Assembly: GCF_000379485.1 (NCBI RefSeq)
Contig: NZ_KB902289.1
Span: 1 to 64,000, forward strand
Origin: Wenxinia marina DSM 24838
GTDB lineage: Bacteria > Pseudomonadota > Alphaproteobacteria > Rhodobacterales > Rhodobacteraceae
Length of the DNA stretch: 64,000 bases
Direction: 5' to 3'
Below are positions 9,294-17,874 of this stretch, in pieces. A model generated the notes under the pieces. The model did not search any database. It saw only the letters and a list, made by a program, of their open reading frames with translations, and was not told where the DNA came from. Position 1 is the stretch's first letter; every line of letters starts with the position of its first letter. Made by a program: the position numbers and the translations under genes.

Positions 9294-10502
9294 ATGGTCA
9301 GGAAAACTGCACTCGGGTCGGTCGCCGCCGCGGCGCTCGTCGCCGCGCCCGTGATGGCGCAGGACGCGATCGACGTCACGCTCGGCGTGCTGAACGACCG
9401 CTCGGGCATCTATGCGGACCTGTCGGGCGAAGGCTCGGTCATCGCCGCGCAGATGGCGGTCGAGGACTTCATGGCCGAGGACAAGGGCCTCAACGTCGAG
9501 ATCCTGTCCGCCGACCACCAGAACAAGCCCGACGTCGCCTCGAACATCGCGCGCCAGTGGTACGACCAGGACGGCGTCGACGCGATCCTCGACGTGCCGA
9601 CCTCGTCGGCCGCGCTCGCGGTGGCGGACATCACCGCCGAGATGGGCGGGGCCTTCATCAATTCCGGCGCCGGCTCCACCGAACTGACGCGCGGCCAGTG
9701 CCAGCCGACGACGGTGCACTGGACCTACGACACCGCCGCGCTCGCCATCGGCACCGGCGGCGCGATGACCGACGCCGACACCAGCTGGTTCTTCCTCACC
9801 GCCGACTACGCCTTCGGCCACTCGCTGGAGGAAGAGACGAGCCGCGTGGTCGAGGAAGCCGGCGGCGAGGTGGTCGGCACCGTCCGGCATCCGTTCCCGG
9901 CGACCGACTTCTCGTCGTTCCTGCTGCAGGCCCAGGGCTCGGGCGCCAACGTCATCGGCCTCGCCAATGCCGGCGGCGACACGGTCAACGCGATCAAGCA
10001 GGCGTCCGAGTTCGGCATCACCCAGGCCGGGCAGTCGCTCGCCGCGCTGCTGATGTTCGTCACCGACGTCCATGCGCTCGGCGCCCAGACGGCGCAGGGC
10101 CTGGTCCTGACCGAAGCGTTCTACTGGGATCTGAACGACGCCACCCGCGAATGGTCCGCCCGCTTCGAGGAGCGGCACGGCTCCAAGCCGACGATGGTGC
10201 ACGCCGGCGTCTATTCCGGCACCATGCACTACCTGCGCGGCGTCGAGGCGACGGGCAGCACCGACGGCGAGACCGTGGTCGAGTGGATGAAGGCGAACCC
10301 GTTCGACGATCCGCTCTTCGGCCAGGGCTACGTGCGCGAGGACGGCCGGGCGATCCACGACATGTACCTCTTCGAGGTCAAGACGCCCGAGGAATCGACG
10401 GGCGAGTGGGATCTCTACAACCTCCTCGCCACGATCCCGGCCGAGGAAGCCTTCCTGCCGATGGAAGGTGGCGGCTGCGAGTTCGTCGAAGCCGCCGGCT
10501 GA
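9294..10502 (+). CDS. Periplasmic binding protein of a HAAT-type ABC importer
   Basis: 402 residues. Signal peptide at 1-22 (cleavage after VMAQ or PVMA). The mature protein is a type I periplasmic-binding fold of the Leu/Ile/Val-binding family, with VTLGVLNDRSGIYADLSGEG at the N-terminus and DQDGVDAILDVPTSSAALAV in the first lobe. AAGGAGG 6 nt before the ATG is the best ribosome-binding site of the operon. A GC-rich stem-loop follows the stop. The ligand is not predictable; the pattern resembles members annotated for amides and aromatic acids as much as for leucine. Confidence 0.9.
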   Translation: MVRKTALGSVAAAALVAAPVMAQDAIDVTLGVLNDRSGIYADLSGEGSVIAAQMAVEDFMAEDKGLNVEILSADHQNKPDVASNIARQWYDQDGVDAILDVPTSSAALAVADITAEMGGAFINSGAGSTELTRGQCQPTTVHWTYDTAALAIGTGGAMTDADTSWFFLTADYAFGHSLEEETSRVVEEAGGEVVGTVRHPFPATDFSSFLLQAQGSGANVIGLANAGGDTVNAIKQASEFGITQAGQSLAALLMFVTDVHALGAQTAQGLVLTEAFYWDLNDATREWSARFEERHGSKPTMVHAGVYSGTMHYLRGVEATGSTDGETVVEWMKANPFDDPLFGQGYVREDGRAIHDMYLFEVKTPEESTGEWDLYNLLATIPAEEAFLPMEGGGCEFVEAAG

Positions 10503-10516
10503 CGGCACACGCAAGG

Positions 10517-10542
10517 GGGCGCGCCGGGAGACCGGCGCGCCC
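10517..10542 (+). terminator. Intra-operon stem-loop after the binding-protein gene
   Basis: Perfect 11-bp arms (10517-10527, 10532-10542) with a GAGA tetraloop and no U-tract. Placed 15 nt after the binding-protein stop. More likely an RNA-stabilising or attenuating hairpin than a full terminator, since the permease genes follow on the same strand. Confidence 0.6.
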
Positions 10543-10586
10543 GCACCCGCCCCTTCGGGGGCGACGCTTGAATCAAGGGCGCAGCA

Positions 10587-11474
10587 ATGTTCGAGCTTCT
10601 GGGAATCCCGCCGCAGGTCCTGATGGGTCAGCTCCTGCTCGGCCTCATCAACGGGTCGTTCTACGCGGTCCTGTCGCTGGGTCTCGCCGTGATCTTCGGG
10701 ATGCTGAACATCATCAATTTCAGCCACGGCGCGCAGTACATGATGGGCGCCTTCGTCGCCTGGATGCTGCTGGAGTACCTCGGCATCGGCTACTGGTGGG
10801 CGCTCCTGCTGGCGCCGCTCGTCGTGGGCGCGACGGGGATCGTGCTGGAGAAGCTGATGCTGTCGCGCCTCTACCGCCTCGACCACCTCTACGGGCTGCT
10901 GCTGACCTTCGGCATCGCGCTGATCATCCAGGGCCTGTTCCGCAACTACTACGGCATCTCGGGGCTGCCCTACCAGATTCCGGACGCGCTCTCGGGCGGC
11001 CAGAACCTGGGCTTCATGTTCCTGCCGAACTATCGCGGCTGGGTCATCGTGGCGTCCGTCATCGTCTGCTTCTCCACCTGGTTCGTGATCGAGAAGACGC
11101 CGCTGGGCTCGTACCTGCGGGCGGCGACCGAGAACCCGACGCTGGTCGGCGCCTTCGGCATCAACGTGCCGCGGATGATCACGCTGACCTACGCCTTCGG
11201 CGTGGCGCTCGCCGGGTTCGCCGGGGTGCTCGCGGCGCCGATCTATTCGGTGAACCCCAACATGGGGGCCGATCTCATCATCGTCGTGTTCGCCGTCGTG
11301 GTGATCGGCGGCATGGGCTCGATCATGGGGGCGATCGTGACCGGCTTCGGGCTGGGCATCGTCGAGGGGCTGACGCGGGTGTTCTACCCGGCCGGGTCGG
11401 CGGTGGTGATCTTCGTGATCATGGCCATCGTCCTGATGATCAAGCCCGAAGGCCTGTTCGGGAGGTCCGCGTGA
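10587..11474 (+). CDS. ABC permease, LivH type
   Basis: 295 residues, about eight hydrophobic helices. Motifs typical of LivH include GSFYAVLSLGLAVIFGMLNI near residue 25 and the coupling-helix region GAFGINVPRMITLTYAFG near 195. Forms the inner-membrane channel with the LivM-type protein. Its TGA shares its A with the ATG of the next gene (11472-11476). Confidence 0.93.
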   Translation: MFELLGIPPQVLMGQLLLGLINGSFYAVLSLGLAVIFGMLNIINFSHGAQYMMGAFVAWMLLEYLGIGYWWALLLAPLVVGATGIVLEKLMLSRLYRLDHLYGLLLTFGIALIIQGLFRNYYGISGLPYQIPDALSGGQNLGFMFLPNYRGWVIVASVIVCFSTWFVIEKTPLGSYLRAATENPTLVGAFGINVPRMITLTYAFGVALAGFAGVLAAPIYSVNPNMGADLIIVVFAVVVIGGMGSIMGAIVTGFGLGIVEGLTRVFYPAGSAVVIFVIMAIVLMIKPEGLFGRSA

Positions 11475-12454
11475 TGTCGACCATGGATCCCGCCACCTCG
11501 CCCGCCGCGCGCCCCGAGCCGAGCGTCGGCATGCCGACCCACCAGAAGGCGATCTTCGTCGTCCTTCTGATCCTGCTCGTGGCGCTGCCGTGGTTCGTCT
11601 ACCCGGTATTCGCGATGAAGGTGATGTGCTTCGCCCTCTTCGCCTCGGCCTTCAACCTGCTGCTCGGCTTCGGGGGTCTGCTGTCCTTCGGCCACGCCGC
11701 CTATTTCGGCATGGCGAGCTACGTCGCCGCCCATGCCGCCAAGGTCTGGGGCCTGACGCCCGAGCTGGCGGTCCTCGCCGGGACAGCGGCGGCCGCGCTC
11801 CTCGGCCTCGCGATCGGCTCGCTGGCGATCCGGCGGCAGGGCATCTACTTCGCGATGGTCACGCTCGCCTTCGCGCAGATGGTCTACTTCTTCGCCCTGC
11901 AGGCCGAGTTCACCGGCGGCGAGGACGGGATCCAGTCGGTTCCGCGCAACGACCTGTTCGGGCTGATCCCGCTCGAGTCCAACATGGCGCTTTACTTCTT
12001 CGTCCTTGTCGTGACCTTCGGCGGCATCCTGTTCATCCACCGGATCATCCATTCCCCGTTCGGGCAGGTCCTGAAGGCGATCCGCGAGAACGAGCCGCGG
12101 GCGGTGTCGCTCGGCTACCGGGTGAACCGGTACAAGCTGATGGTCTTCACCCTGTCGGCGACGCTCGCCGGGCTCGCCGGGGCGGTGAAGAGCCAGGTGT
12201 TCCAGCTCGCCTCCCTCACCGACGTGCACTGGACGATGTCGGGAGAGGTCGTTCTGATGACGCTGCTCGGCGGCATGGGCACCGTCTTCGGGCCGATGCT
12301 CGGCGCGGCCATCATCGTGACGATGCAGAACTACTTCGCTACCCTCGGGGCGTGGGTGACGGTCATCCAGGGCGTGATCTTCGTCGCCGGCGTGCTGCTG
12401 TTCCGCGAAGGCATCGTCGGACTGATCGCAAGGTGGACGAAGAAACCGCTGTAG
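11474..12454 (+). CDS. ABC permease, LivM type
   Basis: 326 residues with an N-terminal ~25-residue polar extension and ten or so hydrophobic segments. The segment FNLLLGFGGLLSFGHAAYFG and the coupling motif AIRENEPRAVSLGYRVNRYK are diagnostic of LivM-type permeases. Last gene of the operon; start chosen at ATG 11474, which overlaps the LivH stop by one base. Followed by a stem-loop and a convergent RND pump gene. Confidence 0.93.
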   Translation: MSTMDPATSPAARPEPSVGMPTHQKAIFVVLLILLVALPWFVYPVFAMKVMCFALFASAFNLLLGFGGLLSFGHAAYFGMASYVAAHAAKVWGLTPELAVLAGTAAAALLGLAIGSLAIRRQGIYFAMVTLAFAQMVYFFALQAEFTGGEDGIQSVPRNDLFGLIPLESNMALYFFVLVVTFGGILFIHRIIHSPFGQVLKAIRENEPRAVSLGYRVNRYKLMVFTLSATLAGLAGAVKSQVFQLASLTDVHWTMSGEVVLMTLLGGMGTVFGPMLGAAIIVTMQNYFATLGAWVTVIQGVIFVAGVLLFREGIVGLIARWTKKPL

Positions 12455-12523
12455 CCTGAAGGGGCCCCGGCGACGCCCGGCACGAAAGCCGGACGTCGGT
12501 GAGACCCTTTCGGCCGAGGGGGC

Positions 12524-12551
12524 GCCGCCCGGCTCAGCCCGAGCGGGCGGC
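12524..12551. terminator. Stem-loop between convergent ABC and RND operons
   Basis: Arms GCCGCCCG (12524-12531) and CGGGCGGC (12544-12551) with a 12-nt loop, in the 132-nt space between two converging stops. No clear U-tract, so termination strength is uncertain. Confidence 0.4.
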
Positions 12552-12586
12552 ATCCGCCGGGGCGATACGGCCCGCCACTGATCCTC

Positions 12587-15500
12587 TCATTCCGCGGGCG
12601 CGGGCGCGGGGTGCGCGTCGTCTGGGGCGCGGGGGGTGAAGCGCGACACGAAGCGGCCGAAGCCGTCGATGTAGGTCAACACCACCGGCACCACGACCAG
12701 CGTCAGGACGGTGGAGCTGATGAGCCCGCCGATCACCGCGTGCGCCATCGGCGCGTTCTGACCCGAGCCTTCGTGGATGTTCAGCGCCAGCGGCAGCATG
12801 CCAAAGATCATCGCCAGCGTGGTCATCACGATCGGCCGGAACCGGGTGGAGCCGGCCTCGAGCAGTGCGTCGTAGAGGTTCATCCCCGCCCGCACGTGCT
12901 GGTTGGCGTTGTCCACCAGCAGGATCGCGTTCTTCACCACCAGACCCATCAGCATGATGAAGCCGATCATCGAGAACATGTTCAGCGTCGTTCCCCCGAC
13001 CAGGAGGCCCAGCACCACCCCGATCAGCGCCAGCGGAAGCGCGGCCATGATGGCGATCGGCTGCAGGAAGCTGCCGAACTGCGAGGCGAGCACGAGATAG
13101 ATGAACACGATCGCCAGCAGCAGGGCCGTGCCGGCGGCGGCGCCGGTCTCGGCCAGCTGCTCGGCGTCGCCCCCGGTCGAGACCCGGTAGCCCGGCGGCA
13201 GGTCGAGCTCGTCCATCGCCGCCTGCACCGCAGGCATCACCTCGCCCAGCGTGGTGGCGCCGAGGTTGGCGGTGATCGAGACCTGCCGCGCCAGGTCGAG
13301 CCGGTTGATCTCGGACGGGCCGACGTCGTCGACGATGGTGGCCACCTGGTCGAGCCGCACCGTGCCGCCGTCGCTGCGGACGATGGGCAGGGCGCGCAGG
13401 ACCTCCAGGTCGTTGCGCAGGTCCTCGGGCAGGTGGACGTTGACGGCGAAGTTGCGGCCGTCCGGGGCGGTCCAGTCGGTTACCTCCTCGCCGCCCAGCA
13501 TCGGCCGCAGGGTCGCGGCGATCTGGCCCATCCCGATCCCGAGATCGCTGGCCGCGTCGCGGTCCACCTCGATGCTCAGCACCGGCTGCGCGTCGGCCAG
13601 CGACGAGGCGACGTCCTCCAGCCCCTCGATCTCGCTCATCCGGCTGGCCAGTTCGGCCGAGAGCCGGGTCAGCTGGTCGATGTCCTCGCCGTAGAGGTTC
13701 ACCACCACGGGCGCCGAGACGCCGCCCAGGCCGCCCGCCGCGCCGACGACAACCTCGATCCCCGGGATCCTCGCCAGCGCCTCGCGCACCGGCAGGGTCA
13801 TGTCGACCGGAGTGCGGGTGCGCTCCGAGGGCGAGGTCATCTCGGCGATGACGGTGCCCGCGTTGCTGCCCGCGGCCGAGGTGCCGGCGTTGATCGTGGC
13901 ATAGGTGCCGATCACCTCGGGGAAGGAGCGCAGCACGCGGTCCACCTGCTGCAGCTTGGCCGTGGTGTAGTCGAGCGACGAGCCCGGGGGCGTCTCGATC
14001 TCGACCTGGAACTCGCTGGTGTCGGCGGCGGGCACGAACTCCACCCCCACCAGCGGCACGATGAAGAAGCTGCCGACGAAGGCGGCGAAGGCGGCGGCGA
14101 GCGTCGTCTTGCGGTGCTTCAGCGCCCAGCGGAGGATGCCGCGATAGCGCCGGCCGACCCACTCGAAGAAGCGGTCGAACTGTGCCACCGCCCGCCCGAT
14201 CGGGCCGCGCCTGGCGTCCGGCTCGGCCGCGGGATCGTACCAGACCGATGACATCATCGGGTCGAGCGTGAACGCCACGAAGAGCGAGATCAGCACCGCC
14301 ACCGACACCGTCACGCCGAACTGCAGAAAGAACCGGCCGATGATGCCTTCCATGAAGGCGACCGGCAGGAACACCGCGACGATGGACAGGGTGGTCGCGA
14401 GCACGGCAAGCCCGATCTCGTTGGTGCCGTCCAGCGCCGCCTGCCGGTGGTTCTTGCCCATGTGCAGGTGCCGCATGATGTTCTCGCGCACCACGATGGC
14501 GTCGTCGATCAGCAGGCCGACGGCGAGCGACAGCGCCAGCAGCGTCATCATGTTGAGCGTGAAGCCCAGCACCCACAGGGCCGTCATCGTGCCGATGACC
14601 GAGATCGGCAGCGTGAGGCCGGTGATGACGGTCGAGCGCCAGGAGTTCAGGAACAGGAACACGATCACGGTGGCGAGGATGGCGCCCTCGACCAGCATGT
14701 TCTGCACGCCGTGGTAGCTTTCCTCGACCGGGATCGCGTTGTCGCGGACGATCTCCAGCTCGACGTCGTCGGGCAGGTCCTCGGCCACCAGTTCGGCCAC
14801 CGCCTCGCGGACGGCCTCGGCCACGGCGACGGTGTTGGCGCCCTGCGTCTTGACGATGTCCACGGCGAGAGCGCGCTGCCCGTCCAGCAGGGCGAGCGAG
14901 TTCACGACCGCCTCGCCTTCCTCGATCCGCGCCACGTCGCTCAGCCGCACCGGCTGGCCGCCCCGGCGGGCGACGATGATGTCCAGGAAGTCCTGCGCGT
15001 TCTCGATCCGGCCGGCGACCTGCAGCGACTGCGTCTGCCGCCCCTGCTCGATGGAGCCGGCGGGCAGATCCTGGTTCTCGGACCGCAGCGCCGCCGTCAC
15101 CTCGCCCACGCCGACGCCGAAGGCGGTCATCCGGTCGGGGTCGAGCAGAATCTCCAGCTGCCGCGGCACGCCGCCCACGACCGAGGCGCTGCCGACGCCG
15201 TCGATCACCGACAGGCGCTGGACGATCACGTCCTCGGTCAGGGCGGTCAGGTCGCGCGGCGACATGATCTCGGAACTGACGGCGACGGAGATCACCGGAA
15301 GCTCCGCCGGGTCGAAGCGCAGGATCAGCGGGTCGTCCACGCCGTCGGGAAAGCCGGCCTGCACGCTCGCCATCTTGTCGCGCACGTCCTGCACGGCAGT
15401 GGCTGAGGACACCTCCATGTCGAAGATCATCACGACCATCGCCTGACCCGGCCGGGCGGTGGACTGGATGTCGTCGATGCCGCCGATGGTGTTGACCGTG

Positions 15501-15706
15501 TCCTCGATGGGCTCGATCACGTCGTTCTCCACCGCCTCGGGCGAGGCGCCGGGGTAGGAGACGACGACGGCGACGACGGGGAAGTCCACGTCCGGCAGCT
15601 GCTCGATCGGCAGGCGCTGGAACGAGTAGACGCCGAACACCATCAGCGCGACCATGATCATGGTCGCGAAGACGGGCTGGTTGACGCTGATGCGGGTCAG
15701 GAACAT
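12587..15706 (-). CDS. RND efflux pump inner-membrane subunit (HAE1/AcrB type)
   Basis: 1039 residues, the family norm. Proton-driven exporter of hydrophobic compounds. Starts MFLTRISVNQPVFATMIMVA. The periplasmic porter segment PVVAVVVSYPGASPEAVEND, the proton-relay pair in LLIDDAIVVREN and the partner lysine in GLVVKNAILLVDNAN are intact. Four nucleotides separate it from the adaptor stop, and a MarR/GbsR-like gene heads the operon. No TolC-like outer-membrane gene is in the window. Substrate unknown. Confidence 0.95.
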   Translation of the reverse strand: MFLTRISVNQPVFATMIMVALMVFGVYSFQRLPIEQLPDVDFPVVAVVVSYPGASPEAVENDVIEPIEDTVNTIGGIDDIQSTARPGQAMVVMIFDMEVSSATAVQDVRDKMASVQAGFPDGVDDPLILRFDPAELPVISVAVSSEIMSPRDLTALTEDVIVQRLSVIDGVGSASVVGGVPRQLEILLDPDRMTAFGVGVGEVTAALRSENQDLPAGSIEQGRQTQSLQVAGRIENAQDFLDIIVARRGGQPVRLSDVARIEEGEAVVNSLALLDGQRALAVDIVKTQGANTVAVAEAVREAVAELVAEDLPDDVELEIVRDNAIPVEESYHGVQNMLVEGAILATVIVFLFLNSWRSTVITGLTLPISVIGTMTALWVLGFTLNMMTLLALSLAVGLLIDDAIVVRENIMRHLHMGKNHRQAALDGTNEIGLAVLATTLSIVAVFLPVAFMEGIIGRFFLQFGVTVSVAVLISLFVAFTLDPMMSSVWYDPAAEPDARRGPIGRAVAQFDRFFEWVGRRYRGILRWALKHRKTTLAAAFAAFVGSFFIVPLVGVEFVPAADTSEFQVEIETPPGSSLDYTTAKLQQVDRVLRSFPEVIGTYATINAGTSAAGSNAGTVIAEMTSPSERTRTPVDMTLPVREALARIPGIEVVVGAAGGLGGVSAPVVVNLYGEDIDQLTRLSAELASRMSEIEGLEDVASSLADAQPVLSIEVDRDAASDLGIGMGQIAATLRPMLGGEEVTDWTAPDGRNFAVNVHLPEDLRNDLEVLRALPIVRSDGGTVRLDQVATIVDDVGPSEINRLDLARQVSITANLGATTLGEVMPAVQAAMDELDLPPGYRVSTGGDAEQLAETGAAAGTALLLAIVFIYLVLASQFGSFLQPIAIMAALPLALIGVVLGLLVGGTTLNMFSMIGFIMLMGLVVKNAILLVDNANQHVRAGMNLYDALLEAGSTRFRPIVMTTLAMIFGMLPLALNIHEGSGQNAPMAHAVIGGLISSTVLTLVVVPVVLTYIDGFGRFVSRFTPRAPDDAHPAPAPAE

Positions 15707-15710
15707 GCGG

Positions 15711-16958
15711 TCACTCCTCGACCAGGGTCACGGCGTCGCCGGGATCCAGCTCGGCGAGCGGGGCGGTGATCACGGTGTCGCCGGCGGAGAGGCCGCCGTC
15801 GATGCGGGTCAGGCCGCCGGCCCAGGTGCCGCCGGTCTCCACCGCCGCCCGTTCCAGCCGGCCGTCCGCGATGCGCAGGACGTGCACGCCGTCCGCATCC
15901 TCGCGCAGCGCCTCGGTCGGGATGGCGAGCGCCGCGTCCGCCTGGGCGGTGACGACCTGGCCGGTGGCGAACATGCCGCCCAGCAGCACGCCGTCCTCGT
16001 TCTCGATCCGGATGTAGACCGGGATCGTCCGCGTCCCCTCGGCCGCGACGGGATTGATGCGCGTCACCTCGCCGTCGAAGGTCCGGCCTTCCAGCCCGTC
16101 GACCGTCACCGTGACCGGCTGACCCGGCCGCAGCACCGCGCCGGCGGCGGCGGGGGCGTTGGCCTGCATCTCGACCGTGGTGAGATCCACGACGGTGACG
16201 AGCGGCGCGCCGACCTGGACGTACTGCCCCGGATCGGCGGAGCGGGTGGAGACGATGCCGTCGAAGGGCGCACGCAGGGTGGCGTTCGCCAGTTGCAGCT
16301 CGGCCGAGCGCACCTGGTCCTGCTGCGCGCTGAGGTTGGCCCGCAGCGCCTGCACGTTGGACCGCGCCTCGTCGATCGTCGACGTGGTGGCGACGCCGCG
16401 GTCGAGCAGCGCCTCGCTGCGCTCCAGCTGGGTCTCGGCGAGGCCCAGCTGCACCTGCGTCGCCTCTGCGTTGGAGCGGGCGAGGTCGAGCTGGATCGTC
16501 AGGTTCTGCACGTCGACCTGCACCAGGAGGTCGCCCTCGGACACCCGGTCGCCCGGCTGCACGGCCACTTCCTCGACCCGGCCGCCGGCCTGCGAGGAGA
16601 GCTGCGCCTGGCGGGCGGGCTGGATCGTGCCGGTGACCCGGATCACCCGCTCCAGCGTCAGCGGCGCCAGCACCGCGTATTCGGCGGAGTTCACCTCCAT
16701 CACCACGTCTTCCGGCGCGACCTCGACGACCGGCTCGGCCACCACTTCGGGCGCCGCTGTCATCTGCTGCATGCGCCAGTAGCCGAAGCCGCCCGCGGCG
16801 GCGATCAGGACGAGCGCGAGGATCACCCAGGGCCACTTGCGCCGCACCGGGGGCAGGCCGGCCCGCTCGCGCAGCACCCGCTCGATCTCGCGCCGGCTCA
16901 TCGCCCAGTCCGGCTTGCCCGAGGCGGTGGCGATCGGGGCGGAGGCATCCTTCGGCAT
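15711..16958 (-). CDS. RND efflux adaptor (membrane-fusion protein, HlyD/AcrA type)
   Basis: 415 residues from ATG 16958, preferred because AAGGA lies 7 nt upstream. An in-frame ATG at 17042 overlaps the regulator stop as ATGA and would add 28 residues. A cytoplasmic stretch of ~45 residues precedes one membrane anchor (WVILALVLIAAAGGFGYW); the periplasmic part has the lipoyl/barrel-sandwich motif TGTIQPARQAQLSSQAGGRV, a coiled-coil alpha-hairpin of ~100 residues (RSNAEATQVQLGLAETQLER) and the second lipoyl half LRAPFDGIVSTR. It bridges the RND pump to an outer-membrane channel. Confidence 0.93.
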   Translation of the reverse strand: MPKDASAPIATASGKPDWAMSRREIERVLRERAGLPPVRRKWPWVILALVLIAAAGGFGYWRMQQMTAAPEVVAEPVVEVAPEDVVMEVNSAEYAVLAPLTLERVIRVTGTIQPARQAQLSSQAGGRVEEVAVQPGDRVSEGDLLVQVDVQNLTIQLDLARSNAEATQVQLGLAETQLERSEALLDRGVATTSTIDEARSNVQALRANLSAQQDQVRSAELQLANATLRAPFDGIVSTRSADPGQYVQVGAPLVTVVDLTTVEMQANAPAAAGAVLRPGQPVTVTVDGLEGRTFDGEVTRINPVAAEGTRTIPVYIRIENEDGVLLGGMFATGQVVTAQADAALAIPTEALREDADGVHVLRIADGRLERAAVETGGTWAGGLTRIDGGLSAGDTVITAPLAELDPGDAVTLVEE

Positions 16959-17038
16959 GGCGTCGTCCTTGGGGTCGGGGTGGTCGGTCGCGGTGTCTTG
17001 CGGCGGGCGGTGGATGGCGAGGCGCGGTGGCATGCGGG

Positions 17039-17506
17039 TCATCTCCCGGGGGACTGGAGGCGGTCGACCGCGGTCTGGAGCCCGTCCGCGATGGCGCGGT
17101 AGAACTCGGCATATTCGGTCAGGCGGGTGCGGGGGCCCTGTTCCCGCGCCGGCAGCGTCTCGAGCACCTTCTCGATCTCGCCCATCGCGTTCTCGATCCG
17201 GACGCGGGTGCCGTTGAGCATCGACAGGAAGGCGTTCGGCGCGATCTGGAAGAAGTCCTGCCGCTCGGCGGGGCGGGAGACGCGGCGCACCAGGCCGCGC
17301 TCTTCCAGCAGGCGGGCCGAGGTGCTGACGTTGCCGCGGCTGATCTGCAGCGTCGCGGCCAGATCGGCGAAGGCGATCGGCTCCCCGTCCCAGATCAGCA
17401 GGGCCAGCATGCGCCCGGCGCTGCGGGGCATTCCTTCGCCCTGCGCGATCAGCCCCATCCTCTCGATGAAGTCCGAGCGGAGGTCGGTGGTGGTGTCGCC
17501 GGACAT
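17039..17506 (-). CDS. MarR/GbsR-family transcriptional regulator of the RND operon
   Basis: 155 residues. Winged helix at ~40-100 (FADLAATLQISRGNVSTSAR, then LLEERGLVRRVSRPAERQDF), preceded by a dimerisation helix with SAGRMLALLIWDGEPI, a GbsR/MarR hallmark. Last codons overlap or abut the adaptor. The 364-nt upstream region contains nested palindromes covering a promoter-like sequence, consistent with autorepression. The inducer would be a pump substrate (inference). Confidence 0.88.
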   Translation of the reverse strand: MSGDTTTDLRSDFIERMGLIAQGEGMPRSAGRMLALLIWDGEPIAFADLAATLQISRGNVSTSARLLEERGLVRRVSRPAERQDFFQIAPNAFLSMLNGTRVRIENAMGEIEKVLETLPAREQGPRTRLTEYAEFYRAIADGLQTAVDRLQSPGR

Positions 17507-17522
17507 GCCGAATCCCTTGCCG

Positions 17523-17598
17523 TTCGACGCCGGTATCTAAGCAGGCAGTTCTGAATGTCCAGAGCATTCAGAATGGAATGAACGGTACCGGCGTCGAA
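17523..17598. promoter_or_regulatory. Nested palindromic operator upstream of the RND regulator
   Basis: Outer arms: 13-bp perfect inverted repeat, 17523-17535 (TTCGACGCCGGTA) and 17586-17598. Inner arms: 9-bp perfect inverted repeat, 17549-17557 (TTCTGAATG) and 17565-17573 (CATTCAGAA). The two share nearly the same centre (17560.5 and 17561). On the minus strand TGGACA (17561-17556), a 16-nt spacer and TAGATA (17539-17534) form a plausible promoter within it, 28 nt before the regulator ATG at 17506. Confidence 0.7.
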
Positions 17599-17814
17599 TG
17601 TCAGCCGGCGTCGCGCGTCGGTCGCGAGCTCCAGGCGGGGAGGATCCGATCGGTGGGCAACGCCGTGACGCGCCGGCAGGCGGCGGGGGCGGGCGTTCCG
17701 TCTGCTCGGAGAGACGGGGCCGGTGACCGGATGCTTTTCCGTTTGCGATCCGCAAAGAGTTGGAATGTAATGACTATCAGGATGCTCCGGAGGAGGCGTC
17801 CGGGAGGTAATCTT
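17599..17814. other. Upstream region of the sugar operon
   Basis: About 216 nt without a convincing gene; with the nested palindromes it forms the divergent control region for the RND and sugar operons. The 3' part (17735-17800) is AT-richer than surroundings and includes the candidate operator at 17742-17756. Confidence 0.4.
17742..17756. promoter_or_regulatory. Candidate operator of the sugar ABC operon
   Basis: Perfect 15-bp palindrome TTTGCGATCCGCAAA in an AT-richer stretch 59-73 nt upstream of the leader ORF. Size and CG-centred symmetry resemble operators of LacI-type sugar repressors, but no regulator gene for it is adjacent, so the binding protein is unknown. Confidence 0.45.
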
Positions 17815-17874
17815 ATGGTCTTGCAGGGGGTCCCCCTGAACGTGACGCCGCTGGCGCGGTCGGTGCGTCCATGA
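17815..17874 (+). CDS. Possible 19-residue leader ORF coupled to the sugar operon
   Basis: ATG 17815 has GGGAGG about 8 nt upstream, the only good Shine-Dalgarno in this region. It encodes MVLQGVPLNVTPLARSVRP and its TGA (17872-17874) overlaps the isomerase ATG as ATGA. The isomerase itself lacks a ribosome-binding site, so re-initiation after this short ORF is a plausible way to translate it. A 15-bp palindrome (CAGGGGGTCCCCCTG, 17824-17838) lies inside. It could be a leader peptide, or a device to deliver ribosomes; the peptide itself may be irrelevant. Confidence 0.5.
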   Translation: MVLQGVPLNVTPLARSVRP

